A stretch of DNA of 64,000 nucleotides from Paramecium sonneborni. Taxonomy: Eukaryota > Ciliophora > Oligohymenophorea > Peniculida > Parameciidae. A program made the position numbers and the translations under genes. The stretch is taken from positions 185,570 through 249,569 of the forward strand of contig CAJJDN010000076.1 of assembly GCA_905182985.1 (NCBI GenBank), written 5' to 3'. The notes beneath the pieces were generated by a model that saw only the letters and a program-made list of their open reading frames with translations, was not told the DNA's origin and made no database searches. This document shows positions 25,764 to 38,434 of the stretch, one piece after another; position 1 is the first letter of the stretch, and the number at the start of each line of letters is the position of its first letter.

Positions 25764-26632
25764 ATGTAAATTGTAAGAATAAATGTTAAAGCTCAAACTT
25801 CAAGAAATCGACCACTAAAATCACCAGATAAAAAGTTAACAACAACAATTTAATTGCCTAACTATATTTTTTTAGGTCCTTCTGAAAACATAAAAATAGT
25901 GAAATTTTAAAAGACCATAATATCAAGTAATATCAAGCTAATTAAATCAAATTCTCCTTAAAAAATTTAAAACTTAAGCCATGCTCTAGAATTTACACTT
26001 GCTAAACCTAAACATTAAAAAACATAAAGTGTTTAATTAAGTAAATAAAATGTTGAATAACTTGTTAATGGCAATATCTAGAATCATGAGTCAATTAACT
26101 GTAAATTATAACCTGAATGTTTAATAGGTTATAGACTCTTAAATAATCGTAAATCTGAAATGACTCTAGACACTATAAGTGATTATCCAAACACCGCCAC
26201 TTTAACAGTTCCAGCATTAAAAATTGTTGATAAACTTAGTAATTTTTGTATAGCAAACTAATTCAACCAATAAAAGAAAATAACTGGATAAATTGAATTT
26301 TCAAATGGATATTTTTATGAGGGAGAATTATTGACTCTTGATCAAACAGTTATTATAGATGGTAATGGAACATTATTTTTTGATGGATCAAAGTTGTTAA
26401 TAATTTATGAAGGAAGATGGAAAAATAATTTATTTCATGGTAAAGGAAAGTATTACAATTAATACTAAGTTGAATCTTCAAGAGATTGGCATTTTAATTG
26501 GAAAATGATATAAGGTATTATTTCGTATTATAAATCTAAGGAATTTTTAACAAAGGTGAAATTGTACAATGTTAGATTGATTTTTTCTTAAGTGAAGAGA
26601 TTTTGTTACATAATATAGAATACAAAAAATGA
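25764..26632 (+). CDS. MORN-repeat protein, 280 aa
   Basis: One 26-nt intron at 26515-26540 (GTATTA...CTAAG) gives a 280-residue protein. The first 170 residues are basic, Ser/Thr/Asn-rich and probably unstructured. MORN-like repeats follow: GQIEFSNGYFYEGELL, a second divergent repeat, then YEGRWKNNLFHGKGKYYNQ. The tail after the intron reads as an acidic, hydrophobic end (DFFLSEEILLHNIEYKK). MORN repeats act in membrane attachment and cytoskeletal scaffolding. Without splicing, the frame stays open for another 500 bp, but the spliced version gives the more protein-like end and a proper TGA. Confidence 0.68.
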
Positions 26633-27234
26633 ATACTATTTTAAACTTGAAAATGACTATACTATATCAACTCAATTTATTTTTATTATGATTTTCTAAT
26701 TGATCTATTATTTTCTAAGTTCAATACCCAACTATTTTTATTATTAATTGATCATAAACTAAGTTTTTTATCCTACTTATTCTATAATTGCAGTTTATAT
26801 AGCATCATGTCATTAATCAAAGACAATTTAATACTATTTTATTTACTCATATCAAATAAAGGATTCTTAATTACAATAGCTTAAATAAATATTCTTTAAA
26901 AATATTGGTTAGGTATCTCCAGGTTTCTTTAATAAAATTAATCCAAAATTTATTAAAATCACAAAAACCTCTTACAAATCATCTTTAAATATTTACTTTT
27001 TATATAATTACAAAAATCCCATATTTTATTAATATAATTACTTATTTAGAATTCATTTTATAAGTTGGAATTATTCCTTAAACTTAATTGGTGATTTTTA
27101 ATCACTTAAGAAATTAGAATTTCTCTTTTATTCTTTAAATTTTATTTTAAATTGAGTTAAGAAACTTATTTAAAATAATGGAATCATATAAGAAGCAAAT
27201 ATTTCAATTATAAATGAATTTAATTCACTTCTTT
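26633..27234. other. Gap of about 600 bp with coding-like fragments only
   Basis: Plus-strand frames continue open from the MORN gene (unspliced reading to about 27155), and minus-strand segments such as a stretch containing SELNSFIIEIFASYMIPLF near 27100-27230 look protein-like. No arrangement of 20-35 nt introns gives one coherent gene, so nothing is called. Confidence 0.4.
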
Positions 27235-28175
27235 TTTAATGTTTCTAATAAATAATCATCAGAACCTGCTATTTTTAAACAACAAATGACAGATGAAGCC
27301 TTAGAAATAATTCTCATCTCCTCTTTTTAATAGGTTTCTTTTTCCTTCAAAAATATAAAATTTATTAACTTTTTTTCTTTTGCAGAAATTCTATATACAC
27401 TATCTTTATCTTATTTATTTATCTTTGTTCTTTTCTAATTTCAGATATTCTATTGTTTTAGAATAATATCTGATTCCCCAAAGATCTCTATAGTACAAAA
27501 TATTTTCATCAATCTTAATTAATTTTGTACTATTTCTTATAAACTTTTATTGCCTAATTTCTTCCCCAAAATTTATCAAATTATTCTAAAAGTTGAAATA
27601 GGTTTAATAGTTTTTCTGTCAAAATTTATTCCTTATCTTATTTTTTTCATTAATTGCATCTACAATACTATTCTCTTATAATGAATTGATTCTTGCACCA
27701 AATCTATAGAGTATTAATCCTGATTTTTTATCATTATTCTGTTGATCTAGATTACAATTATCTATATCTTAACTATGATAAATATTTTGAAGATGTCATT
27801 CTTTCTCCTCAAATTGATAAATTTACCCAATCTTACAAATCTTCCATCATTGATTTATTAAGACATTAATATATTTGCTCTAGACATAATACTATTTCTT
27901 TGTTTCTATATTTGTATTTTTTATCAACATTTCCTTCAATTCAATTTTTAATTTAGTTATACTTTTTAATTCTCCGTTTTGTAATAATTAAGTTAAATTC
28001 CTAATTATTTAATTAAGTTTAAAACATATCATTATCTTGTAAACAAATTTTAATTAACTAATCTTTATTTTATAATTCTATTTTCAAAGTATTACAATGT
28101 ACCTAATATTAATTCTTTTTAAATGATTATTTTATAAATTTTTTTATTGATAATATTAATTCATTTATTAATTTA
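27235..28175 (-). CDS. Unresolved minus-strand gene or decaying gene
   Basis: Coding-like pieces read on the minus strand in changing frames. The 3' half is convincing: a segment with LTEKLLNLFQLLEQFDKFWG, then a 31-nt intron, then an LYYRDLWGIRYYSKTIEYLK segment, then a 25-nt intron, then KEEMRIISKASSVICC and a tail ending at TGA 27235-27237. The 5' half, from an ATG near 28175, contains coiled-coil-like segments whose frames cannot be joined with plausible introns. It is either a gene with introns I failed to place or a gene in decay. No family recognised. Confidence 0.35.
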
Positions 28176-28265
28176 GTCATGAAAGATCTGCTTTATTAAT
28201 AAATTTCTAATTAATTTAATCAGTCTATTATTATATGAGATTAGTAAATTTTTTTCTCTCAGTAG

Positions 28266-28586
28266 ATGAAATTATTTAATTTAAAATTTGCATCTTCACT
28301 TTATAAATGGTTATCTTCTCATATTTAATTTATTATCAATAAGCTTATAAATTTTTTAAATTGTAATAGAAAATCATTGGTAATAGTTTACAACATATCT
28401 AAAAGTAATGTACCAAGATTGCCTATATTAATTGAAGATATAGATTATATAACATCTTTTTATAATAAGAATTCAAGAATGAAAATTAAAAGTTTTGAAT
28501 ATGGATAGAAATATGATGTGGATAATATGTAACATGTTGTTATTTTTCTTGAATAAAGGTTATAAAATTATTCTTTGACATTATGA
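28266..28586 (+). CDS. Small ORF, 106 aa, doubtful
   Basis: A 107-codon frame from ATG to TGA. Its middle (VPRLPILIEDIDYITSFYN) reads like real protein, while the N-terminus is hydrophobic. No intron is needed and no family is recognised. It is wedged between the unresolved region and the convergent PP1 gene, whose stop is about 125 bp away. Confidence 0.35.
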
Positions 28587-28710
28587 TCTTCTTCTGATGT
28601 AATATTTAATCTGGCATATTGATTTAAGATAATCTAAATTATTCAATAATATCTGAAAACATGTATAAATAAATCTATTAAGTTGTTTTATATAAATTTT
28701 CTGATTTAAA

Positions 28711-29781
<1,071 letters not shown>

Positions 29782-29811
29782 TTTTTAATTTTTTCTTTTA
29801 TTATTAAAATT

Positions 29812-30943
29812 ATGGCAAATTAAAACAATGATAGTATTTTAGATTTTAGAGACATCTGTTCCAAACCTAAAATCACTATTCATGAAGGTCTTCTTTGGAA
29901 ATATCTTAATACTTAATTCTCTAGACCTCCTGAATCTTAATATAATCCTGAAACATCCAAAATTAGCTATTCTCTTAAAGAATATTCTATACAAGGTAAA
30001 CTATTAAATAAAGACTATAAAAACATTAGAAAAATTTAACTTAAACATGATAAATAATCATATTTTGGATTACATTTATGTCTGAATCTTATGGGTAATA
30101 AAGAAATTGCTGTTTTTGAAGTTAATCCTACTCTTAGAAAATCACTCTTATAATTAGAAACTGAAAATTAACGCAAACTTCCAACCATTCCATTTATAGA
30201 CTTCTAATACTCAAAATTTGTAGATGAACCTTAAATTTGGATTCTTGAAATTCATGATGTTGAAGATATTGAAGACAATGAAAAACTTACATTAGAAGAA
30301 AGAGAACTTAAAATTAAATTATTGAAACCTTAAGCTGCTTAATTATTTAAAGAATAAAGATTTAAAGAAGCTATATAAATTTACAAGTCTCTCTTATCTA
30401 AAATTGGATCAATACCAAAAATATAAAAAAATATTATGACACCTGAGTAAAAAACATTCTTTAAAATTGAACATTCACGTGTCTTCTCTAATCAAGCTAT
30501 TTGTTATTTATAAATTAATGATTTTGCTAAAGCTATTGAAACAGCAAAATAAGCCATCTTAATATGGGATGATAATTTTAAAGGTACAATATTTCTGAAT
30601 GTATTTAGCAAATTTTATTTCTGCTAAAGCACATTATGAAATAGGATAAGAAAGTGAAGCTTATGAATTATTCTCAAAAATCATTTAGAAATTCCCTAAT
30701 GAAGACTTGACAGAAGTTCAAAAATATTTGTTAAAAACAAAACAAAAAAAAACTACAAAAAATGAATAAGAATTTTATAAAAAAATATTTGAAAAGTTAC
30801 CAGAAAAGGATAAGGATGAAATACATAGAGAAATATCAGATAAATTTGAAAAAGTTGAAAAAAATAGACACACTGAAAAAATCCTTGAGTAGGCAAAAAA
30901 TGGATAATCCATTAATCATGAAGAAATTTAAAAATTATAATGA
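29812..30943 (+). CDS. FKBP-like/TPR protein (immunophilin or AIP type)
   Basis: Encodes 368 residues with one 25-nt intron at 30584-30608. The N-terminal 190 residues look like a degenerate FKBP fold. They end in EPQIWILEIHDVEDIE, the usual closing strand followed by a helix, but lack the clear isomerase active-site residues. A TPR block follows: AAQLFKEQRFKEAIQIYKSL, then SNQAICYLQINDFAKAIETA, then KAHYEIGQESEAYELFSKII. The C-terminus is a highly charged Lys/Glu helix. The architecture is that of FKBP- or AIP-type Hsp90 co-chaperones. It differs in sequence from the 16073-17063 gene, so the window encodes two members of this class. Convergent with Listerin, stops 8 bp apart. Confidence 0.75.
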
Positions 30944-30951
30944 TTTCTTTA

Positions 30952-33900
30952 TCATAAAAATTAACTCTTACATAATGGACAATCACTTTTGTTACTACTA
31001 TGAAACCATTTCTAAATACAAGTAGAATGAAATTTATGTTTGCATGTTCTACAAGCCATCTTTGGTAATTCTCCATTCTAATGTATAATATAATAACATA
31101 TTGCACATTCTTCAAGATCTAATATTATTAAATATATATAAAAATTTACCTTAAAATTGTTAATCAATATTCTTCTTCCATAATTTTAATGCAGTTAATA
31201 TAGTATCATTTTCATTTTATAAAATCATTCTTATCATTAAACTCCACTTTTTTAATTTATCTTCACTTATTTTTACACCTTTTTTAGTTTCAACTTTTAA
31301 AGGTTTCAAAGGAAAACCTGCTGGAACCTATATTAATATTTCTATTTTTTATTCTTCTTTTTAATATGTAGCTGTTATTTCTTATTAATTTTTAGATATA
31401 TAAATATCAAAACCTTCACTACGCCACTCTTCTTAATTCAATTCTATTAATTCAATTTCCCTTGTATATATTGCTTTACTAATCACTAATAGTAAATCCT
31501 CCAATTATCTCTTTTAAGTTGTATTGCATTCTTAATTATACCATTATTTAAAATAACTTTATTAAGCAACAATAAATTAGTAAAATGAAATAACTATCAT
31601 TTTTAATAATTCAGATTAATCATCCTATATAACCATTAAATTCAAATCCTATTAATAAATTTCCTTATAATTAAATCTTGCCATTACACCATTGTCGTTT
31701 AAGAATTATAAAATGTATAACAAATTACTTAAATAAGTAGGATACTTATCTTTAAATTGAGAACAATTCTTATTCTACAAAACAACTAACCATGCAAGTA
31801 AATTAGTTAATATTTTACCCTCTAAAGGAAATGTTATAATATCTTCTACATCTTCCTCATCTTCTTATCTTAATCTTCTCATTTCCTCCTTCTTCATATC
31901 AAATCCATCTAAAACTGCACTCAAACCACTGTGATCTTAAATATTCTTTAATGCAATAAATGCAGCCTTTTATATACTTATAAATGGACATTATAATAAT
32001 TGATAATATACACTATCATCAATCTTTTGCCATTATTCCATCTAAATACAACGTAATAAAGTTTCTGCATATTCAATAAATAAAGTATCATTTTATTCAT
32101 CCATAAAATCTGGATTTGGATTCTCACAAAATTATATAATTTATAATAAAGAATCAGTTAACTCAAAATTAAGATAATCTATAAATTCTATTGGAAAAGC
32201 TTCAATAAAATTTAATATTTTTCTTACAAATTAAAGAGCTGATACTATACTAAATGAGTAAAATCTTTTTAATTAAACATTCTACTAAAATAATTGCCTA
32301 AATAAATTGTTTATTTATTTTATATATGCTGCAAATGGAGTGATTGTTTTTCTTTCACAAATTAAATTTATAAAATCAAAAGCAACCATCTTATCATAAT
32401 TTGTTTCCAAATTCATGTCGAATAACATTTTGATTGTTTCATCCAATTCTACCTCATCTTCTAATTCTAATAGATCTGTTTACTATCTTAATGTTAGAGT
32501 GTACAAATCAAGATATTAAATCTATTTTTTTTATTTATAAGTCTATAAAATATTTTAGAATTATTGCTTTAAATCAACTACATTTATAATTTATCTGATT
32601 GTTATTAACTTATTAACATTATTTAAATCCAAAGCTATTTTAAGTTAATCAACTATTAATTATGCTAATAAATCTGTCTATTTTGATCTATAATTATTTT
32701 CTTTCTCTTCTATAGTTGTTTACTTTATAAGATTTTTTAAAGCTACTCCATAAACTATGTCAGTATTGTTAAATAAAACCTATATAAGATCTAAACTTTT
32801 TGTTTCTAATTATTCATAAGAATCTAAGAAAATAGGAATTATTTTATTTCCTAAAATATTCTAAATAAATCTTTTCAACTTATGATCATATAACATGATT
32901 GATGAATAATTTGATGCCAAAAACATAGCTAATAATTCCAACTAATTATTTTCATACATTTTTTTAAAGTAATCTTATGGAATCTCAATCAAAGACAAAA
33001 TTTTCCAAGAAATAGGACTTTGAAAGTTAAAATCTAAAAAGTTTAACAATTCTTAGCCATTTAATTATAAAAACAGATCTTAAAAGAAATGGAGATGTTA
33101 AGATAAAGTTTCAGTTTTTATTGATGGTAAAATAGTTTTAAAAAACTCAACAAATAAATCTTAATATTTTTTGTTTATTAATTTATAAAGAAAACTCCCT
33201 TTTTAACTTTGGTTTCTTAAATACAATTGCAGTAAAACATCAAAGATTAATTATTATGGTTGTAATTTATTCATTATGAATGATAACTCTTCAAATATTT
33301 AAAGATAATTTTTATCTAACGTTTTAATAACTTACTAGCCTATTTATGTATATTTTGATATTAATATATTTAAGATTTATTAATTAGCATTTTAAATTAT
33401 ACAAGGAATAAATATTTTTTAACTTAAATTTGTGATGCTAAGTGATTAACTTAAAAATTTTGTAATAAAAGTTTCATTTTATTACAATTACTAATATTTT
33501 ACAAATTTTTCAATAAGGTTATATTCTTATTAAGAATCTTTCATTGTTATATACTTTTAATAAAACTACGGATCTAGACTTGCATCAACAAGATTATGTA
33601 AGCATATCCACTTTATTTTGAAAGTTTACTATTCCTCTTTAGGGATAACCTATTTATATTCTTAAGTAATAATCTTTTATAATATCTATTCAATAATATG
33701 TTGCTCATTTATTCTTTATAAATTATAAATATATATTTTAATTTAAGCACATTTTTTTAATAATTCTTCTGTAGAAACTAATTCAATCGAATTAAATAGA
33801 TTATTGATTGTTTCTTAAATCTTTTAACCAAAATTGTCTTTTTTAAAAATTTGTAAATTTGGTATGATTTCAAAGAGCAAAGAGCCTCTTTAGAAATCAT

Positions 33901-35495
33901 TATTATTATATATTTCATCAAATACAAAGGCCAAATATTATTAAACTGATTGATAGGCAGGACTATCATTCTTAAGTTTGAGTAATTATTAAATTATATT
34001 AACAAAAACTTAATAATCCTCTAATTATAAAGTCTTAAATTCAGCTATAATAGCTTTTATAATTTCAATTAAGAGTTCTTTATGTTCTTCTTTGACTTTT
34101 AAGATATTAAAAAACTATAATAAACTCTATGGCACTTATTTATAAGGGTTATGATTATAAGCTTAAACAGCTTATTGAGACAAAGTACTTTATAAAACTT
34201 ATTTGATTGATTGTACAATGATATTTTTAACTTATCCTTAACATTAATTAAATTAAATAAGAGGAGGAATCATTCTTTTACAAATTAAAAAATAAAGTGT
34301 TTCAAAATAACTATTAATTAAATTTTCTGAAAAAAATCTACTCTCTTCATGTGTGATACCTGATAAGATTGCATTTAATAATTTTGTAATGGAAGCTAAT
34401 TTTTATCTGAAAACTTCTTCTTTTTTAATATCTATTACACTGTAAATAGGATTAAGGGATACAAATACAACAAGTTAATCATATAATAATTTTCCAACAC
34501 CAAAACCAGCTTTAGAAATAAGTTCTAAAGATTTATTTTCAAGACCTTATAATTTTAATATTTGATCTTATTAAACTCTTTAGAATAATTTAGTTACAAA
34601 ACCTTTCCATAATGCACTTACAATCAAACGATCTTTTTATTCGAAAAGTTATATTGTCTTTTTGAGTAATTAATCACTTTTATTAAGTACAAATGGAGCT
34701 GAAAAATCATTAGTTAACAGAAAATGTAAAGTTTCTATTATAGTTGCAACTATTCTAGTTTTTTGAGTATTGAGCAATTCAACAATTATTGTAGTCTTAT
34801 TAGCGAAATCAAGTAATTTCATAATTTACTCAATGAATTCATTATCAGGATTCCATAATATAGCAGTTTTGATGGAATTAATTGTTGATACTTTTAATCT
34901 CTCATAAATGTGATCAACTTTTTCATCTTCCAAATTAGATTCTTATTTAATTGTAGCGATGGACAATGATAAGTACTACTTCAGATCAACTATATATTAA
35001 TCACTACACATTTTTAAAGCTTAAACTTATTTTTCTTTAGTTGGGAATGCAATTTGAAAGGCATTCATTGCAGCTGATGAAATCTAATTAATAAATGAAG
35101 TAGATTTATACTTCTGAATTGTAATCATTGATCATGATAAACCATTGTGGAAATAATTGTTTGAACTTTTGAGATAAGGATTTTTTTCCATATTCACAAA
35201 TTAAGGATAAAACTTGATTGGCTAATTCTAAGACTCTTCTTTCATACTCATTATCAACATATCTTCGATATATATTTATAAAAGTAGGTGTAAATTGATT
35301 GAAGAATTCTTGTGATTTATTGGGTAATAGAGTTTTGAGCTCTGATAAAGTTTTACTCTTAGTTGTCTCACTCTTTTTTTAAAGTCCATGAACAATTTTT
35401 TGGATTTCTGGATCAGTAATAACATCTTATTCTACTTCACCTTTTAAATATTGATTGGCTAGTTGACTGAAAAGGTTAGTGGTTTGATTAATCAT
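30952..35495 (-). CDS. LTN1: Listerin, E3 ubiquitin ligase of ribosome quality control
   Basis: Encodes 1494 residues with two introns (35084-35111, 28 nt; 31119-31149, 31 nt). The N-terminal region is HEAT/ARM-like and contains segments such as LKTLLPNKSQEFFNQFTPTF that match the conserved Listerin start. The long middle is helical solenoid. The last 55 residues form the RING domain, with CAIC, then CRTCKHKFHSTCIQKWF and CPLC, which is the exact Listerin-type RING spacing (HSSNKSDCPLC). Ltn1 ubiquitylates nascent chains stalled on 60S subunits as part of the RQC complex. The second intron lies just before the RING exon; it had to be found for the protein to be recognised. It is one of the clearest orthologue calls in the window. 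Confidence 0.93.
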
Positions 35496-35628
35496 TAATA
35501 AATTATTAAAGAAATTTTATATTATGTGTACAAAATATATATAAATTTAAATAATCTCTAATAAATAAAAAAATTAGTTATCAAAATAAAAAAATGAAAT
35601 ATAAAAATAACTTAATTTTCATAACAAA

Positions 35629-35942
35629 ATGAAATTCAGAGAGTTAAAATATAAATGGGTAAATAAATAAAAATACATAATTTTTGAATTTAGACATTTT
35701 CTTTCAATATTTCCCTATTCAATCCAGAAGAATAGAATGACCTAAAAGAAAAGCTAAAATAGATCCCTCAATATATAAAGAATTATATTGATTTTGCTAA
35801 AAATAGAAAATTCTATTGAATTCTAATGATACAGGAGTAATTTAACTTTACAGATTATAATTTATCGAGAAATCATAGAATGTTTGAAAAACCACCATTT
35901 ACTATACCAGCGGAAGATAATAATTATTTAATATCATTATGA
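35629..35942 (+). CDS. Small gene with an in-frame TGA (possible recoding, GC-AG intron or pseudogene)
   Basis: Exon 1 (35629-35658) and, after a 35-nt intron (35659-35693), exon 2 give 92 residues if the TGA at 35817-35819 is read through. Upstream: SLFNPEEQNDLKEKLKQIP and a Tyr/Lys-rich stretch. Downstream: NLSRNHRMFEKPPFTIPAED and a final TGA at 35940-35942. Both sides look coding and lie in the same frame. No GT donor exists in exon 2 before the TGA; a GC...AG intron of 39 nt (about 35797-35835) would remove it and keep the frame. Selenocysteine, decay and assembly error are other options. Family unknown. See findings. Confidence 0.45.
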
Positions 35943-36095
35943 GAATTATTTATGGTTTCCATTAATAAGTGTTAAATATCTTTGAAGTTATCATTTTTAT
36001 AGAATAATTTATCTGCAAAAATCCTACTCTTATTTATAGATTGCTTTTATCAGCTATTAGAGATAATATTTAATTATTATTCATTTTAATTATAA

Positions 36096-37104
36096 ATGCT
36101 CAAAGTTCATGAATTTTTTTCAGTGGGTATTTAATTAGCATATAATTCTGCAAAAATAATAAATGCAGTGAGATTATCTTCTAATATAGGGTAAAAATGG
36201 AAAGGAATTGATGATCCAGTAACAATAGCAGATATCCAAGCATAATCATATATTGTTAAATAATTGCATAAACATTGGTATTATTATTGAAATAACTATC
36301 AATATAGGCCAAATTTAACTGTAATAGGAGAAGAAAATATTTAGGATTCTCAAAACTATGATTTACCTGACACTAATCTCACATTATATGATGAGACTAT
36401 TTTTAATAAAACACATAATGATAAAAATATTAGAACATAATATGAAATAGATGATTTGTGTGTTTGGGTTGATCCATTAGACGGCACATTAGATTTTGTT
36501 AAAGGAGATTATGAAAATGTTACTACTTTAATTGGAGTATCTTATAAATAATAAGCATTAATGGGAATTATTTCATAACCTTTTATTAAACTTTAAGAAC
36601 CTTAAAATACATATCAATTTAAACCTAAAATTTATTTTGGTCATCATCCTTAATAAAAATTATTTTATATAAATGATTGTACATCACATATTCCATTTGA
36701 ACTTAATAAACCTTAATTTGATCCATTAAATGTTAGATTATGTACTTAAAGAAATAGATTAACTAATTAAGAATTATAAAAAATTAATTCATTAGGTTGT
36801 TAATTATATTAAGTTGGAGGATCAGGAAAAAAATGTTTAACAGTACTTGAAGGTTAGGCTGATATTTTTATTTGTTTGGGAGTAGGAATGAGTAAATGGG
36901 ATATTTGTGCTCCTGAAGCACTTTTTAAGACATTTGGTGTAAGAGCATAAATTGTATGACAAGGGAGATTTCCTAGGACTAGCTGGTCAACATTATGTAT
37001 ATAATCCAAAAGACAAATCATTTGACAATCCTTATGGAAATATTTCAAGTATACATTCAGAATTGTTAGAAAAATACTTACCTAAAACTTAGGGAATGTT
37101 ATGA
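36096..37104 (+). CDS. 3'(2'),5'-bisphosphate nucleotidase (BPNT1/HAL2-like, IMPase superfamily)
   Basis: Encodes 317 residues with introns at 36278-36307 (30 nt, containing an in-frame TGA) and 36939-36963 (25 nt). It shows the Li-sensitive phosphatase motifs: DDPVTIADIQAQ (first metal site), VIGEEN, WVDPLDGTLDF (the signature DPLDG), NVTTLIGVSY and a C-terminal GVGMSKWDICAPEAL. The NVTxLIG...MGIISQPF region resembles BPNT1 more than inositol monophosphatase. The enzyme hydrolyses PAP to AMP, keeping sulfotransferase by-product low. The start is the first ATG after the previous gene; there is no signal peptide, so it is probably cytosolic. Confidence 0.87.
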
Positions 37105-37131
37105 TATATATATTATATTTAATTAAATTTA

Positions 37132-38384
37132 ATGGGTAACGAATAAATCAAACCAAGTATTGCTCATTCATCTGAGTGGATTTTTATAAGAGAAATCAAA
37201 TAACATCCTTTATTTGGTCATATCAAAATATACAAAGGCCCATAAGATTAACTCTAATGTTTAAAAACTGTCATTGTAGAAGAGTCTTAATATAAGGATC
37301 AAATGGAATCACTTAAAAAAATGATTGTTAAAGAAGTTTTATCATAGAACTAACCTAATTGTTCATCATTACTTTGTATAAATCGTTTAGAGACATAAAA
37401 ACAAGAAGAGTTCTGCTCAAATTATGTTAAAATATATTTAACAGCCGATTATTCAGATTAATCAATTAAATAAATTAAAGATCTAAAATTATTTATGTTA
37501 GATGTAATTTAAGCACTCTAAATTATGGATTAAATGGGTGTTAATAATTGTTAATTTTGTCCTACAAAAATTTTATCGTTTGGAGATAGAATCAAAGTTG
37601 TTAATACATAATTATTTACAGAAATTTCAGATTTTGAATAACTTTACTTAAATGAAGTTACTAAAGAAGATTGGATGATTGCACCAGAAGTAATGCATTC
37701 TTTAAAAGTTAATTGTTCTCCATCATTTAATAGTGAATTAGCTGTTATTTTTAATTTTGGAATCATGATGATAAATTTATTAACTGGAGTGCATCCTAAA
37801 GATGCATAAATCTATAATTATAAAAATTTAACACTCAAAGATAACTTATAATCCTATGTTAATACTCTTGATTAAATACAAATACCAAGTATTGATATTA
37901 TTCTATTTTAGGTCATATTAAATAATTAATATAAGATTGCGTAAATGTTAAAGCCCCTCTTAGACCAACTTTTAAATTAATTATTAATTCATTACGATAA
38001 GTTGAAATCCCTTTTTAAGTTTCATAACTTAAAAGTGAAGAACTTTCGTAGTAAAATAATTAAATTTTCACTCCTTGTTATGAAGATGTTAAAAAAGTTT
38101 TAAGTGAATCTCATGTCAATAAGAATCTTAATTTTCACAATGAATCTCCAAATAAAGTTGATAAATAGTAATTTATGACAGATACCTAATAATCAGCATA
38201 ATTTAGAAAATCTAAACAAATTTATAATTTAGAAAACACTAATAATCCTAGATCCTCTATTTAATAAAAGTAATAAACCTAACAAGTCAGTGCTTAAATA
38301 AAAACACAAGGAAAAGTACAAAAAGTTAAAAGTCCAAGCAAAAAGCCAAAACCAATTAGGGCTAATGCTAATCATCAAAAATGA
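37132..38384 (+). CDS. Kinase-like protein lacking catalytic motifs (probable pseudokinase)
   Basis: Encodes 409 residues with a 23-nt intron at 37889-37911, beginning 28 bp after the previous stop. The fold is suggested by the C-lobe: an activation-segment-like APEVM, a following NFGIMMINLLTGVHPKD helix and a terminal QDCVNVKAPLRPTFKLIINSL helix (the C...RPTF pattern of subdomain XI). No Gly-rich loop, ATP lysine, HRD or DFG motif is seen at the expected places (the loop reads CQFCPTKILSF). Catalysis is therefore unlikely. The tail of about 110 residues is Lys/Gln/Ser-rich and disordered. Called a pseudokinase from the pattern; another fold is possible. Confidence 0.6.
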
Positions 38385-38434
38385 TATTATTATATAACTA
38401 TTTTATTTTCAAATTTTATTAAATTTCAACATCA

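Noticed and set aside
26633..27155. Unspliced extension of the MORN gene, adding about 180 codons
   Set aside because: Removing the 26-nt intron at 26515-26540 gives a more protein-like C-terminus and a TGA at 26630; the extension is low-complexity hydrophobic sequence.
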